A program made the position numbers and the translations under genes. A DNA stretch of 64,000 nt from positions 1,240,001 to 1,304,000 of the forward strand of contig NZ_CP031727.1 in NCBI RefSeq assembly GCF_008806955.1, read 5' to 3'. How positions within the stretch are numbered: the first letter of the stretch is position 1; every line of letters begins with the position of its first letter. Positions 53,912 through 62,344 of the stretch are shown here, one piece after another. This DNA comes from Cellvibrio sp. KY-YJ-3 (GTDB lineage: Bacteria > Pseudomonadota > Gammaproteobacteria > Pseudomonadales > Cellvibrionaceae). The notes beneath the pieces are model-generated. The model had not been told where the DNA came from and did no database searches. It was given only the letters and a program-made list of their open reading frames with translations.

Positions 53912-53948
53912 TTGCTCAAGCCCATAAGGGCGAGAAGGATTTGTACCC

Positions 53949-53974
53949 ACTACTCCCGCTTCGGCGGGAGTAGT
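53949..53974. terminator. Stable hairpin with UUCG loop
   Basis: Eleven-pair stem ACTACTCCCGC / GCGGGAGTAGT with loop TTCG, between the small peptide frame and fau. No T-run, so termination is uncertain. Confidence 0.55.
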
Positions 53975-54018
53975 GCTTTATGGGGAAGTGAAAATGGTGT
54001 CTCCGTAGATTGGAAGAC

Positions 54019-54645
54019 TTAGGGTTTGACCGCTAACATCCCCGTTTCCGTCGCTATCGCAAACAGGGGAATATCCCAGCTATCCTTGGGCAGTGCATCA
54101 ACCTGTTGGCAGCTGTGCGCCAGGCCAATCAAATAGGGTCTGCCGGCGGGCTTTTTATGTTTGAACGCAAAGGTGGTGTCGTAAAAACCGCCGCCCATGC
54201 CCAAACGTGCCCCGCTGGAATCAAAACCAACCAGCGGCATCAGCACCACATCCAATAAATTGGCGGGCAGGCGATGTTCGCGGCGATGATCCGGCTCGGC
54301 GATGCCATAGCGGTTCGGACTTAGAGCTGTGTTTGCCGAAAATTCCACGAACCACAAATCCTTACTTTTACCGGGGCGCAATACGGGCAGGTAGGTATGT
54401 TTTTCCATCTTCCACAGCTGTTGCGCAATTAACGCAGGGTCAATTTCGCCATCGTTGGCAATATAGAGTGCAATATGCTGCGCGCGCATAAACTGCGGCA
54501 GTTTCATCAGTTGGCGTAACAATAAGAGCGAAGCTTGCTGTTGTTGTGCGGGGGTTAATGCACGGCGCTGCGCACGCAATTCATTGCGCAGTTGTTGTTT
54601 GTATTCACGATGATCAGCAGAAGTGGAGATTAACGTGTCGGCCAT
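54019..54645 (-). CDS. fau: 5-formyltetrahydrofolate cyclo-ligase
   Basis: ATP-dependent enzyme (about 208 residues) turning 5-formyl-THF into methenyl-THF. Motifs: RNELRAQRRALTPAQ at the N-terminus, PVLRPGKSKDLWFVEF, and the ATP-binding LMPLVGFDSSGARLGMGGGFYD. Start at 54645 gives the usual N-terminal length; a reading from 54666 adds seven residues. It follows 6S RNA on the same strand, the conserved zapA-ssrS-fau order of gammaproteobacteria, and may be processed from a shared transcript. Confidence 0.94.
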   Translation of the reverse strand: MADTLISTSADHREYKQQLRNELRAQRRALTPAQQQQASLLLLRQLMKLPQFMRAQHIALYIANDGEIDPALIAQQLWKMEKHTYLPVLRPGKSKDLWFVEFSANTALSPNRYGIAEPDHRREHRLPANLLDVVLMPLVGFDSSGARLGMGGGFYDTTFAFKHKKPAGRPYLIGLAHSCQQVDALPKDSWDIPLFAIATETGMLAVKP

Positions 54646-54692
54646 AACCAGCCTTAACATAAGCAATAAATTGAGCTATTGCAGAAGAGAAA

Positions 54693-54870
54693 TAAGAGAC
54701 CCCGAAATGCCGCTACCAAGCTGGCCTTGAACCCATAGGTTCAAGGAGGTAGCACCTGTGGTTTTTAAGGCTTTCCGTCAGGCGGACATGCACACCAAAC
54801 ACAACGAGGTACCACCAGTTTTGTGGAAATCGGCTCAAGGACTTGTCGGTTTGCAAACATTCCAGGGCGT
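54693..54870 (-). ncRNA. ssrS: 6S RNA (SsrS)
   Basis: About 178 nucleotides on the minus strand between zapA and fau. Conserved blocks in order: GTTTGCAAACCGACAAG, TTGAGCCGAT, GTGCATGTCCG, GAAAGCCTTAAA, CCTTGAACC-GGGTTCAAGG, and the closing AGCGGCATTTCGGGG that pairs with CCCTGGAATG at the 5' end. 6S RNA mimics an open promoter and binds sigma-70 RNA polymerase in stationary phase. The 5' end is inferred from the TATACT box at 54877-54882; ends are approximate to a few bases. Confidence 0.92.
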
Positions 54871-54876
54871 GGCGCC

Positions 54877-54882
54877 AGTATA
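54877..54882 (-). promoter_or_regulatory. -10 box of the 6S RNA promoter
   Basis: TATACT on the minus strand, about 7 bases before the inferred first nucleotide of 6S RNA. The -35 region is poorly conserved. Confidence 0.6.
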
Positions 54883-55016
54883 ACCCAGAGTGGCTGGCCT
54901 TCCGCAAATGAAATTATGCTTGGGTTGCTAATAGTGTTAGGAAATATTCGTCTTAAAAGCAGCTGGTAAATCCACCAAAAATAGGCATTGGTTTAAATTT
55001 AAATCAGCTTGGATTT

Positions 55017-55319
55017 TTAATCGCCAGTGTTGCTCAGTGCGCGATCCAACTTGCCATTCAATCGCAGTAAATCGCTGTGACTTGCCGCTCCGCCCACAGT
55101 ATTACCCGCGGTTTTTGCTTGCAGTAATTCGTGGCTCAGGTTGAGCGCGGCCATTACCGCAATCCGCTCAAGGCCGATCACGGCCCCAGTGCCACGGATG
55201 GCCTTCATACGCTCGTCCAGCAGCTGGGCGGATTCCAGCAGCGCCTGGCGCTCCTCGCGGGGGCAGGCAACTTGATATTCTTTATCGAGGATTTTCACAA
55301 AAACAGTTTCGTTGCTCAT
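55017..55319 (-). CDS. zapA: Cell division protein ZapA
   Basis: 100-residue cytoplasmic protein that bundles FtsZ filaments. N-terminal ZapA fold with VFVKILDKEYQVACPREER and LLESAQLLDERM, then a helix with RIAVMAALNLSHELLQ that forms the tetramer coiled coil. It follows the ZapB-like gene by 11 bases and precedes 6S RNA, giving one leftward unit. Confidence 0.94.
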   Translation of the reverse strand: MSNETVFVKILDKEYQVACPREERQALLESAQLLDERMKAIRGTGAVIGLERIAVMAALNLSHELLQAKTAGNTVGGAASHSDLLRLNGKLDRALSNTGD

Positions 55320-55330
55320 TGATGCCTCGA

Positions 55331-55537
55331 TTACTCAGCGTCCAGGTTACGTAAATGGGTGATCATGGCTTCCACACGGCTGCGCGCCAGTTCATTCTTC
55401 TCGATCAGGCGCACGCGCTCGCGCTGCCATTCACTTTCGCGCGCTTTAAGCTCGGCGTTTTCTTGCTGCAGGCGATTGCATTGCAGAATCAGCTTGTCCA
55501 GCTTGGTTTCAAGGGCGAGTAAAAGATCGTCAGACAT
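55331..55537 (-). CDS. ZapB-like coiled-coil protein (TIGR02449 family)
   Basis: 68 residues, almost wholly coiled coil (LETKLDKLILQCNRLQQENA, then ELKARESEWQRERVRLIEKN). The family is always found next to zapA in Pseudomonas-type genomes and is thought to take part in division, perhaps as the ZapB counterpart. First gene of the leftward zapA unit; divergent from ygfB. Confidence 0.88.
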   Translation of the reverse strand: MSDDLLLALETKLDKLILQCNRLQQENAELKARESEWQRERVRLIEKNELARSRVEAMITHLRNLDAE

Positions 55538-55768
55538 GATAATAATTAACCAATAAATAGCGCAGGTCGCCCACTATATTGTGCGTCCGGCATGGGGTCA
55601 ATCATGGTGCGCAAGTTAATGTAAATTCGAGAAGTTGGTTGTTATTAAATGATTAACCAATAAGTTTTACTTGAGCTGAATCAATAGCAGGATTTGCTCT
55701 ATAAAAAGTTTGCGCAGGCGTCATGGGCAATCGTGATAGCATTCCATCACTGTCTACGAGAGGCCGAT

Positions 55769-56377
55769 ATGACCGAACACACATCCCCCGAACAACTGCT
55801 TAGCCCCCTGAATTTTGACGATCTCGCCAACCTGCTGGCACCCCTTGGAACCCTCAATAGCCCTTCTGAATTGCACGGTCTGCTGTGTGGAAAATTAGCT
55901 GGCGGGGCCCAGTTGAGCGAAATTAACTGGCTGTTGGATGCCGTAGAATTTTTGGATTTTGTTGCTGCGCCTGACGAGTCGGTACGTATTGCCTTGAGTA
56001 AGTTGTATCACAACACCTGCAGCGAATTGCAGGGTGAGTTCAGCCTCAAGCTGATGTTGCCGGAAGATGATTCACTGCTGGGTGAGCGCGTCCGTGCCTT
56101 GGGTGAATGGTGTCACGGTTTCCTTACTGGTTTTGGCAGTGTGGATCATCAGGGTAAGCGCACGATTGACGAAGAATCCGCCGAAATGTTGCAAGACATC
56201 GCCAATATAGTTCAAATCCAGGTGGATGATGAAGAGGACGAACCTAGCGCAGAAGCCGACTATATGGAAGTGACCGAATATGTGCGCGTGGTGGTCAGTA
56301 GTTTGTATCTGGAATTTGCCGCCAAGGAATTAGCCGCGCCTACTGTCAGCGCGCCTGCTTCAGATACATTGCACTAA
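55769..56377 (+). CDS. ygfB: YgfB/UPF0149 family protein
   Basis: 202 residues, soluble, acidic. Family pattern: LNSPSELHGLLCGKLAGGAQLSE, LGEWCHGFLTGFGS and the C-terminal YMEVTEYVRVVVSSLYLEF. YgfB stands before pepP in most gammaproteobacteria. In P. aeruginosa a YgfB protein dampens a cell-wall amidase regulator (from memory). GAGAGG precedes ATG 55769; the reading from 55694 adds 25 unlikely residues. Probably co-transcribed with pepP and the ubi gene. Confidence 0.92.
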   Translation: MTEHTSPEQLLSPLNFDDLANLLAPLGTLNSPSELHGLLCGKLAGGAQLSEINWLLDAVEFLDFVAAPDESVRIALSKLYHNTCSELQGEFSLKLMLPEDDSLLGERVRALGEWCHGFLTGFGSVDHQGKRTIDEESAEMLQDIANIVQIQVDDEEDEPSAEADYMEVTEYVRVVVSSLYLEFAAKELAAPTVSAPASDTLH

Positions 56378-56496
56378 GCTTTTTATAAGAGCGGATTTTT
56401 ACAGGAACGTTTTTTTAGGCGAACCGCTTTTTTACCAAAATTGTTTTATACAAAAATTGCTTTTTGCGAGAACTTTCATTTTTTGCGAGAACGTCC

Positions 56497-57810
56497 ATGA
56501 GAATTAGTAAAACCGAATTCGCCCGCCGCCGCAAACAACTGATGGCGATGATGGAACCCAATTCCATCGCCATAGTGCCCGCCGCGCCTGAGCGCACGCG
56601 CAGCCGTGATACAGAGCATCACTACCGGCAGGACAGCGACTTTTTATATCTCTCCGGTTTTGAAGAGCCGAGCGCAGTACTGGTACTAATTCCCGGGCGC
56701 GAACACGGTGAGTTTGTATTGTTTGTCCGCGAGCGCAATCGGGAGCGCGAAATTTGGGACGGTTATCGCGCTGGCCCTGAAGGTGCGTGCAGCGAATTCG
56801 ATGCCGACGATGCATTCCCCATCGATGATATAGACGATATTTTGCCGGGTTTACTGGAAGGTAAACAGCGCGTGTATTACGCCATGGGTAAAGACAGCGA
56901 ATTCGATAAACATGTGATGGATTGGGTAAATACCATTCGTGCGAAAGTTCGCTCCGGCGCGACACCACCCGGTGAGTTTTTGGATTTAAGTCACTTCCTC
57001 AATGAATTGCGTCTATTTAAAAGTGCTGCTGAATTGCGCGTGATGAAAGAGGCCGGCGAAATTTCCGCGCGCGCCCATGTGCGTGCAATGAAAGCGAGTA
57101 AAGCCGGGGTGATGGAATATCAATTGGAAGCCGAAATCCTGCACGAATTCCAAATGAGCGGCGCGCGTTTTCCGGCGTACAACACTATCGTGGGCGGTGG
57201 AAAAAACGGCTGTATTTTGCATTACATTGAAAATTCCGCACCGCTTAAAAATGGCGATTTGGTATTGATCGACGCTGGCTGTGAATTGGATTATTACGCC
57301 GCTGATATCACCCGTACCTTTCCAGTCAATGGAAAATTTTCTCCCGAACAAAAAGCCCTGTATGAAATTTGCCTGCAAGCCCAGCTTGATGCCATCGCCA
57401 TGTGCAAACCGGGTAACCACTGGAATGATCCACACGAGGCTACAGTGCGGGTAATTACCGAAGGTTTGGTGAAAATTGGTTTGCTGGAAGGCGATGTGAA
57501 CGAATTAATTAAAAGCGAAGCCTACAAAGAATTCTATATGCATCGCGCCGGTCACTGGTTGGGTATGGATGTGCACGACGTGGGCGATTACAAAGTTGGT
57601 GGCGAATGGCGTGTGCTCGAGCCGGGCATGGTACTCACCGTAGAGCCAGGTATTTACGTCGCCCCCGATAACGAACGCGTCGCTAAAAAATGGCGCGGCA
57701 TCGGCATCCGCATTGAAGACGATGTGGTGATCACCAAAGATGGCAATGAAGTACTCACTAAAGATGTACCCAAAACCGTTGCTGAAATTGAAGCGTTAAT
57801 GGCCGTGTAA
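56497..57810 (+). CDS. pepP: Xaa-Pro aminopeptidase (PepP)
   Basis: Manganese enzyme (437 residues) removing the N-terminal residue before proline. N-terminal domain with APERTRSRDTEHHYRQDSDF and LYLSGFEEP; pita-bread catalytic domain with NTIVGGGKNGCILHY, metal ligands in LIDAGCELDYYAADITRTF (Asp, Asp), HRAGHWLGMDVHD (His), VLTVEPGIYV (Glu) and GIGIRIEDDVV (Glu). Start at ATG 56497. The sequence TTTTTGCGAGAAC occurs twice directly upstream (from 56461), which is odd but unexplained. Order ygfB-pepP-ubiH is conserved in Pseudomonas. Confidence 0.95.
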   Translation: MRISKTEFARRRKQLMAMMEPNSIAIVPAAPERTRSRDTEHHYRQDSDFLYLSGFEEPSAVLVLIPGREHGEFVLFVRERNREREIWDGYRAGPEGACSEFDADDAFPIDDIDDILPGLLEGKQRVYYAMGKDSEFDKHVMDWVNTIRAKVRSGATPPGEFLDLSHFLNELRLFKSAAELRVMKEAGEISARAHVRAMKASKAGVMEYQLEAEILHEFQMSGARFPAYNTIVGGGKNGCILHYIENSAPLKNGDLVLIDAGCELDYYAADITRTFPVNGKFSPEQKALYEICLQAQLDAIAMCKPGNHWNDPHEATVRVITEGLVKIGLLEGDVNELIKSEAYKEFYMHRAGHWLGMDVHDVGDYKVGGEWRVLEPGMVLTVEPGIYVAPDNERVAKKWRGIGIRIEDDVVITKDGNEVLTKDVPKTVAEIEALMAV

Positions 57811-57863
57811 AAACATTCTCGCACCCAAGCGTTGCCTGGGTGCGCTCAACGCAGGTCAACCTC

Positions 57864-60398
57864 ATGACCCATACCCTCGAATTTGATATCGCCATTATCG
57901 GCGGCGGCATGGTGGGCACCAGTCTCGCCAGTTTACTTGCTGCTAGCCAGCCGCAATTGCGTATTGCTCTGATCGAAGCCCAGCCATTTGCGCGGGCAGA
58001 TGAAATGCATTTTCAACCCAGTTTTGATGCGCGCTCTACCGCCTTGTCCTACGGCACTGCGAATATTTTACGCGAGCTGGGCTTGTGGGATTTATTGCAG
58101 CAACACATCACGCCGATTGCGCAGGTGCATGTGTCGGATCGCGGGCATTTTCTTGGTGGTGTGATTGATGCAAAAGAAAATAATCTCGATGCCGTCGGTT
58201 ATGTGATTGAAAATGCGTGGCTGGGTAATGTGTTGCTCGGGCATGTGCAGGCGCAAAATAATATTCAGTGTTTTGCTTCATCCGCAGTGACATCACTAAC
58301 ACCGCAACAGGATTGTGCGCTGCTGAGTATTAAAACCGACGCGCAAGAGTTTTTAATTAAAACCTCACTGGCAGTTATTGCTGATGGCGGTGATTCACCA
58401 CTGCGTGCCGCGCTGGGCATAGGCACGCAAACACGGGCGTATGGGCAAACCGCCATTATCACCAATGTCGAATTCTCCGAGCCGCATTGTGGCGTGGCCT
58501 ATGAGCGTTTTACTGCCGATGGTCCGGTTGCATTATTACCTCTGGGTGAATCCAATAATGCGCAGCAATCTGCATTAGTTTGGACTTTGCCAGCAGCGCA
58601 GGCCGATGAAATTCTTAAATTAAACGATGCTGAATTTCTGGTGCGCTTGCAGGAGCGTTTTGGTTTTCGCGTGGGGCGTTTTACACGGGTCGCCAAACGT
58701 TTTGCTTATCCACTGCAGCTGGTTTTAGCCGAAGAACAAATTCGCTCGCATCTGGTATTGCTTGGTAATGCTGCGCATTTTTTACATCCAGTCGCAGGGC
58801 AGGGTTTCAATTTGGCGCTGCGCGATTGTGTTTGTTTAGTGGAAACCCTGCGCGAGGCGATTGCAAATAATCAAGCCGTGGGCGATTTGGCAGTTCTGCA
58901 AACTTATCTGGATAAACAATCGCTGGATCAGCAAATCACCATAGAGTTTAGCGATAAATTGGTGCGCTTGTTTTCCAGTGATCAGTTGCCATTAATTGCC
59001 ATGCGCCATCTCGGCTTGTTAAGTCTTGAATCTATCCCGCTCATTAAAAATCAATTTATCGCGCAGACTATGGGCACTGCAGGTCGCCAATTTCGCTGGA
59101 AGTTGGATGATGTGAGTCGTGCAGAATCGAGCGATACAAAAAATCTGGATTCCCGCGTGCGCGGGAATGTCGATACGTCAATCAATAGCACCGATTACGA
59201 TTTAATTATCGTCGGTGCTGGTTTGGTGGGAGCATCACTCGCCTGTGCGATTGCCCAAACGGATGCCGCGCAGAATTTGCGTATCGCCGTGATTGAGGCG
59301 AGTAGTGAAGTGCAACATTTTTCCGGTGAAAATTTTGATCCGCGGGTGGTTGCGCTCACACACGCATCGCAACAATTATTAACCGATATTGGTTGTTGGC
59401 ATGACATTGTCGCGCAGCGAGTGTGTGCTTACCGCGAAATGAAAGTGTGGGATGGTGAAGGCACGGCAGCAATCGAATTTGATTGCGCCGAAGTGCAAAA
59501 AAATCATCTTGGGCATATCGTAGAAAATTCAGTAATTGTTAATCAACTGCGTGAACGCATGGCGCAGTTGTCGAATATCCAGTTGATTCAACCCGTAACG
59601 GTGATGGATGTTATTCCGGCGCAGCCTGAATTTCCGCGAGTGCGGGTGCAACTAGATAATGGTAGCGAAATCACCGCGCCCTTATTAATTGCTGCCGACG
59701 GCGCCAAATCAAATGTGCGCGACTTGGTAGGGTTTTCCACGCGCGAATGGGATTACGGCCAGCAGGCCATTATTACCACTGTGCGCACTGAGCGGTCGCA
59801 TCAATTCACCGCGTGGCAACGGTTTATGCACACTGGCCCGCTTGCATTTTTACCTTTGCAGAATAATGGCGATGCTCACCAGTGTTCGATTGTGTGGTCG
59901 GCGGAAGACGCGGTTGCACAGGAATTAATGGCGTTGGATGACGTCACGTTTTGCGCGCGCCTGACCAGCGCATTTGAAGCGCGCCTCGGGCCGGTAATTG
60001 CGTGCGATAAACGCTACGCCGTGCCTCTGCGTCAGTGCCATGCGACTAGCTATATTCAACCGGGCATCGCCTTGGTGGGCGATGCTGCCCATAATATCCA
60101 TCCGCTCGCAGGGCAGGGCGTTAACCTGGGTTTGTTGGATGTGATCGCGCTTGCGCAGGAAATAGAGCGTGCATTGCAGCGCAATATTCCGCTCGCCGAT
60201 TATTCCATTCTGCGTCGTTACCAACGCCAACGTCTGGCCAGCAATCTCGGCATGATGTCGGCCATGGAAGCCTTCAAACGTTTGTTCGGCAGTCGCGCAT
60301 TGGCGGTGAATTGGCTGCGCAATACTGGTATGCGTCAGTTAAACTCAGTACCGGCAATCAAAAAAATGATTATCAATGCTGCCTTGGGTGTGTCCTAA
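57864..60398 (+). CDS. UbiH-UbiI fusion: two FAD-dependent ubiquinone hydroxylases in one chain
   Basis: 844 residues with two complete flavin monooxygenases in series. Half 1 (about 1-415): FDIAIIGGGMVGTSLASLLA, DGGDSPLRAALG, LGNAAHFLHPVAGQGFNLALRD. Half 2 (about 442-844): YDLIIVGAGLVGASLACAIA, AADGAKSNVRDLVG, LVGDAAHNIHPLAGQGVNLGLLD. Normally UbiH (C6 hydroxylation order) and UbiI/VisC (C5) are separate proteins of about 400 residues; their genes are neighbours in Pseudomonas. The linker (about 420-440) includes KNLDSRVRGNVDTS, encoded by a palindromic repeat at 59146-59172. ATG 57864 has AGG 8 bases upstream. Which half does which reaction is inferred from gene order. Confidence 0.9.
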   Translation: MTHTLEFDIAIIGGGMVGTSLASLLAASQPQLRIALIEAQPFARADEMHFQPSFDARSTALSYGTANILRELGLWDLLQQHITPIAQVHVSDRGHFLGGVIDAKENNLDAVGYVIENAWLGNVLLGHVQAQNNIQCFASSAVTSLTPQQDCALLSIKTDAQEFLIKTSLAVIADGGDSPLRAALGIGTQTRAYGQTAIITNVEFSEPHCGVAYERFTADGPVALLPLGESNNAQQSALVWTLPAAQADEILKLNDAEFLVRLQERFGFRVGRFTRVAKRFAYPLQLVLAEEQIRSHLVLLGNAAHFLHPVAGQGFNLALRDCVCLVETLREAIANNQAVGDLAVLQTYLDKQSLDQQITIEFSDKLVRLFSSDQLPLIAMRHLGLLSLESIPLIKNQFIAQTMGTAGRQFRWKLDDVSRAESSDTKNLDSRVRGNVDTSINSTDYDLIIVGAGLVGASLACAIAQTDAAQNLRIAVIEASSEVQHFSGENFDPRVVALTHASQQLLTDIGCWHDIVAQRVCAYREMKVWDGEGTAAIEFDCAEVQKNHLGHIVENSVIVNQLRERMAQLSNIQLIQPVTVMDVIPAQPEFPRVRVQLDNGSEITAPLLIAADGAKSNVRDLVGFSTREWDYGQQAIITTVRTERSHQFTAWQRFMHTGPLAFLPLQNNGDAHQCSIVWSAEDAVAQELMALDDVTFCARLTSAFEARLGPVIACDKRYAVPLRQCHATSYIQPGIALVGDAAHNIHPLAGQGVNLGLLDVIALAQEIERALQRNIPLADYSILRRYQRQRLASNLGMMSAMEAFKRLFGSRALAVNWLRNTGMRQLNSVPAIKKMIINAALGVS
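59146..59172 (+). repeat. REP unit inside the ubiH-ubiI coding sequence
   Basis: TGGATTCCCGCGTGCGCGGG followed by AATGTCG; matches 8929-8955 except at a few stem or end bases. It is read in frame and encodes most of DSRVRGNVD in the linker between the two enzyme halves. Confidence 0.88.
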
Positions 60399-60434
60399 GC
60401 TGGCTGTCATTGGTATTGATGGGAATTCGTTGTT

Positions 60435-60956
60435 ATGGCTGTAAATTGGAATGAGATTTTTACCGTGGCGCCGTTTGAATGGACGTCCATTGGCACTGCT
60501 ATTTTGTGTGGCACCATTATTGGAATAGAGCGCCAGTTGCGCGGTAAACCCGTGGGCATTCGCACCTCCTCATTAATTACTCTCGGTACTTATTTATTTA
60601 TCGCCGCGTCACTTTTTGCATCCTCCCATTTTTCGGGGCCGGAAAAAGTTGTCACCGATCCATCGCGTATTATTGGCCAAGTGATTACCGGTATTGGCTT
60701 TTTAGGTGCGGGCGTGATGTTGGCGCGGGACGGATTTGTGCTTGGTGTAACCTCGGCGGCAACTATTTGGGCGTTGGCCTCAATCGGTGTGGTGATTGCC
60801 ATCGGCTACAACCTGGTGGCGATCAAATTATCCTTAGTGGTGATTGCGGTGTTGGTAGGCGTGGACTTACTGGAGGATTATTCCCAATCCTTTACCCGTG
60901 GCGTACACAAAAAATATCAAACCTGGCGCGGTAAGGATAAGCCCAGCTCGGATTGA
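60435..60956 (+). CDS. MgtC/SapB family inner-membrane protein
   Basis: 173 residues with four to five membrane segments and the MgtC core: GTAILCGTIIGIERQLRGKPVGIRTSSLI, QVITGIGFLGAGVML, GVTSAATIWALASIGVVIAIG. Family members act in magnesium stress and, in Salmonella, in virulence by restraining ATP synthase. This short type lacks the C-terminal ACT-like domain of Salmonella MgtC, so its role may differ. Follows the ubi gene by 36 bases and could be co-transcribed. Confidence 0.9.
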   Translation: MAVNWNEIFTVAPFEWTSIGTAILCGTIIGIERQLRGKPVGIRTSSLITLGTYLFIAASLFASSHFSGPEKVVTDPSRIIGQVITGIGFLGAGVMLARDGFVLGVTSAATIWALASIGVVIAIGYNLVAIKLSLVVIAVLVGVDLLEDYSQSFTRGVHKKYQTWRGKDKPSSD

Positions 60957-60992
60957 TAAGTGTAAAAAAGTAACACTATTGCGGATACCTTT

Positions 60993-61367
60993 ATGTCAAA
61001 AATGCTGATTGTTGCAAACGTATTAAATGTGGTTCTGTTGTTGATATTAATTGCAGCAGTGGCGGGTTTTATTTCCTTCGGTAATCTTTACGGGCTGTTT
61101 TTAGCGGCAGTGACGGCGGTGATTGTGTGGGGCGTGTATAAGCACCAGCGCTGGGGTTACTTTGCTGCCGCCGCGTGGGCGCTGGCGTGTTATCAGTTAT
61201 CCAAACAAGGTTATGAATTTCAAGCGATAAAACGGCAGGTAATGATTTTGGGTTTTAGTTTGATCCCTATTGCACTGTTTTTGCACGAAACTCTGGGTAA
61301 AGCTGCCGCTAAATCTGCACAAAATAATGGCAAAAATGACGATACAAATCGCAAAATGCCCGATTAA
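60993..61367 (+). CDS. Hypothetical inner-membrane protein
   Basis: 124 residues with about four hydrophobic segments (VANVLNVVLLLILIAAVAGF, LYGLFLAAVTAVIVWGVYKH, FAAAAWALACYQL, VMILGFSLIPIALFLH) and a polar C-terminal tail rich in Asn/Lys/Asp. No family recognised. It follows the MgtC-family gene by 36 bases in the same direction, so the two may be one unit. Confidence 0.65.
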   Translation: MSKMLIVANVLNVVLLLILIAAVAGFISFGNLYGLFLAAVTAVIVWGVYKHQRWGYFAAAAWALACYQLSKQGYEFQAIKRQVMILGFSLIPIALFLHETLGKAAAKSAQNNGKNDDTNRKMPD

Positions 61368-61428
61368 TTGTGTGCCTGTTACACACCATTACAAAAAGTG
61401 TCGATAATCGCTAATTTCGCCGATAAGC

Positions 61429-61649
61429 GCTTGACTCTCTATGTCCAAGTGCTTTAATTTTGAATTGCTACAGATTGAGATCCGCACCAAGACTAGGCTT
61501 TTGTAAGACAACCGCTTGCTCAAGACACTTGGACGTACCACGACCTGAGCAATAGCTTTATTTCAAGCTATTTCACTCTGGCTTTTAGTAAAGTCGGTTT
61601 TTTTGTTCGGTCAGCTACGCTGACGTTTTAGATGCAAGATGAGGAAACT
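61429..61649 (+). promoter_or_regulatory. Promoter and long leader of the cold-shock gene
   Basis: TTGACT at 61429-61434 and a weak TTAATT at 61452-61457 with a 17-base gap are a possible promoter. The resulting leader of about 185 bases has no reading frame and fits the long 5' untranslated regions of cspA-type genes, which fold differently with temperature. The whole gap from 61368 holds nothing else recognised. Confidence 0.45.
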
Positions 61650-61859
61650 ATGTCAGATCTAGTCTCTGGTGTTGTTAAGTGGTTCAACGATGACAAGGGT
61701 TATGGTTTTATTGAGCGTGAAGGTGGTGCAGATGTATTTGTACACTTCCGTGCAATTAACGGCAACGGCCGTAAAACCTTGAAAGAAGGTCAGAAAGTGA
61801 CTTTCGAAGTGACCCAAGGTCAAAAAGGTCCGCAAGCAGAAAACGTAACTCCTCTCTAA
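61650..61859 (+). CDS. Cold-shock domain protein (CspA family)
   Basis: 69-residue OB-fold nucleic-acid-binding protein. [19 protein letters not shown] carries RNP1 (KGYGFIE) and DVFVHFRAI carries RNP2. It prevents RNA secondary structure at low temperature or in stationary phase. GAGG lies 6 bases before ATG 61650. The CspD/CapB subgroup is possible, but length and motifs do not decide it. A strong terminator follows. Confidence 0.94.
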   Translation: MSDLVSGVVKWFNDDKGYGFIEREGGADVFVHFRAINGNGRKTLKEGQKVTFEVTQGQKGPQAENVTPL

Positions 61860-61876
61860 GATGGGTGAGTTTTCAA

Positions 61877-61906
61877 AAAGGGTGATTGAGTAATCAATCA
61901 CCCTTT
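61877..61906 (+). terminator. Terminator after the cold-shock gene
   Basis: Perfect stem AAAGGGTGATTGA / TCAATCACCCTTT with loop GTAA, then GCTGTTTTT. Confidence 0.85.
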
Positions 61907-61993
61907 GCTGTTTTTGGCGCAACATTTTTGCGCCAAACCTCCTTCCTTTTCCACACGCAAACGGGGCTCCTGTTGCGTTCGCTGGCTTTTTTC

Positions 61994-62311
61994 ATGTTTG
62001 ATTTGCAATCCATTCTCTGGCTCACCCTGATTGTTCTTGCAATTTATTACTGGCGCGGTGCGTTGCTGGTAAAAGATCGCGCCTATGCCGCTGCACAAAA
62101 ACGCTGTGAAGAAATGCAGGTGCAATTGCTCGATGAAACTGTCTATCTGCGACGCTTGTGGTTTAAGCGCAATGACCAAGGCAAGTTGTCGCTCTGGCGC
62201 GCATTTTATTTTGAGTTTACGGTCAGTGGTGCTGATCGTTATTTTGGGCGAGTAATTATGCTTGGCGCGCGCATTACGCAGGTTGAGTTGGGTGCGCATC
62301 GCTTACACTAA
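61994..62311 (+). CDS. DUF3301 protein
   Basis: 105 residues. One N-terminal membrane segment (LQSILWLTLIVLAIYYWRGA), then a small cytoplasmic domain typical of DUF3301: VKDRAYAAAQKRCEEMQVQLLDETVYLRRLWFKRN and WRAFYFEFTVSGADRYFGRV in order. Function unknown; the family is confined to gammaproteobacteria. Start at ATG 61994 because earlier residues cover the preceding terminator. Confidence 0.85.
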   Translation: MFDLQSILWLTLIVLAIYYWRGALLVKDRAYAAAQKRCEEMQVQLLDETVYLRRLWFKRNDQGKLSLWRAFYFEFTVSGADRYFGRVIMLGARITQVELGAHRLH

Positions 62312-62344
62312 TTATTTGTCGATTTCATGAATGGGTGTTGTCAC

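Noticed and set aside
54713-54907. Minus-strand frame of 64 codons
   Set aside because: It coincides with the 6S RNA gene, whose conserved blocks and position explain the sequence.
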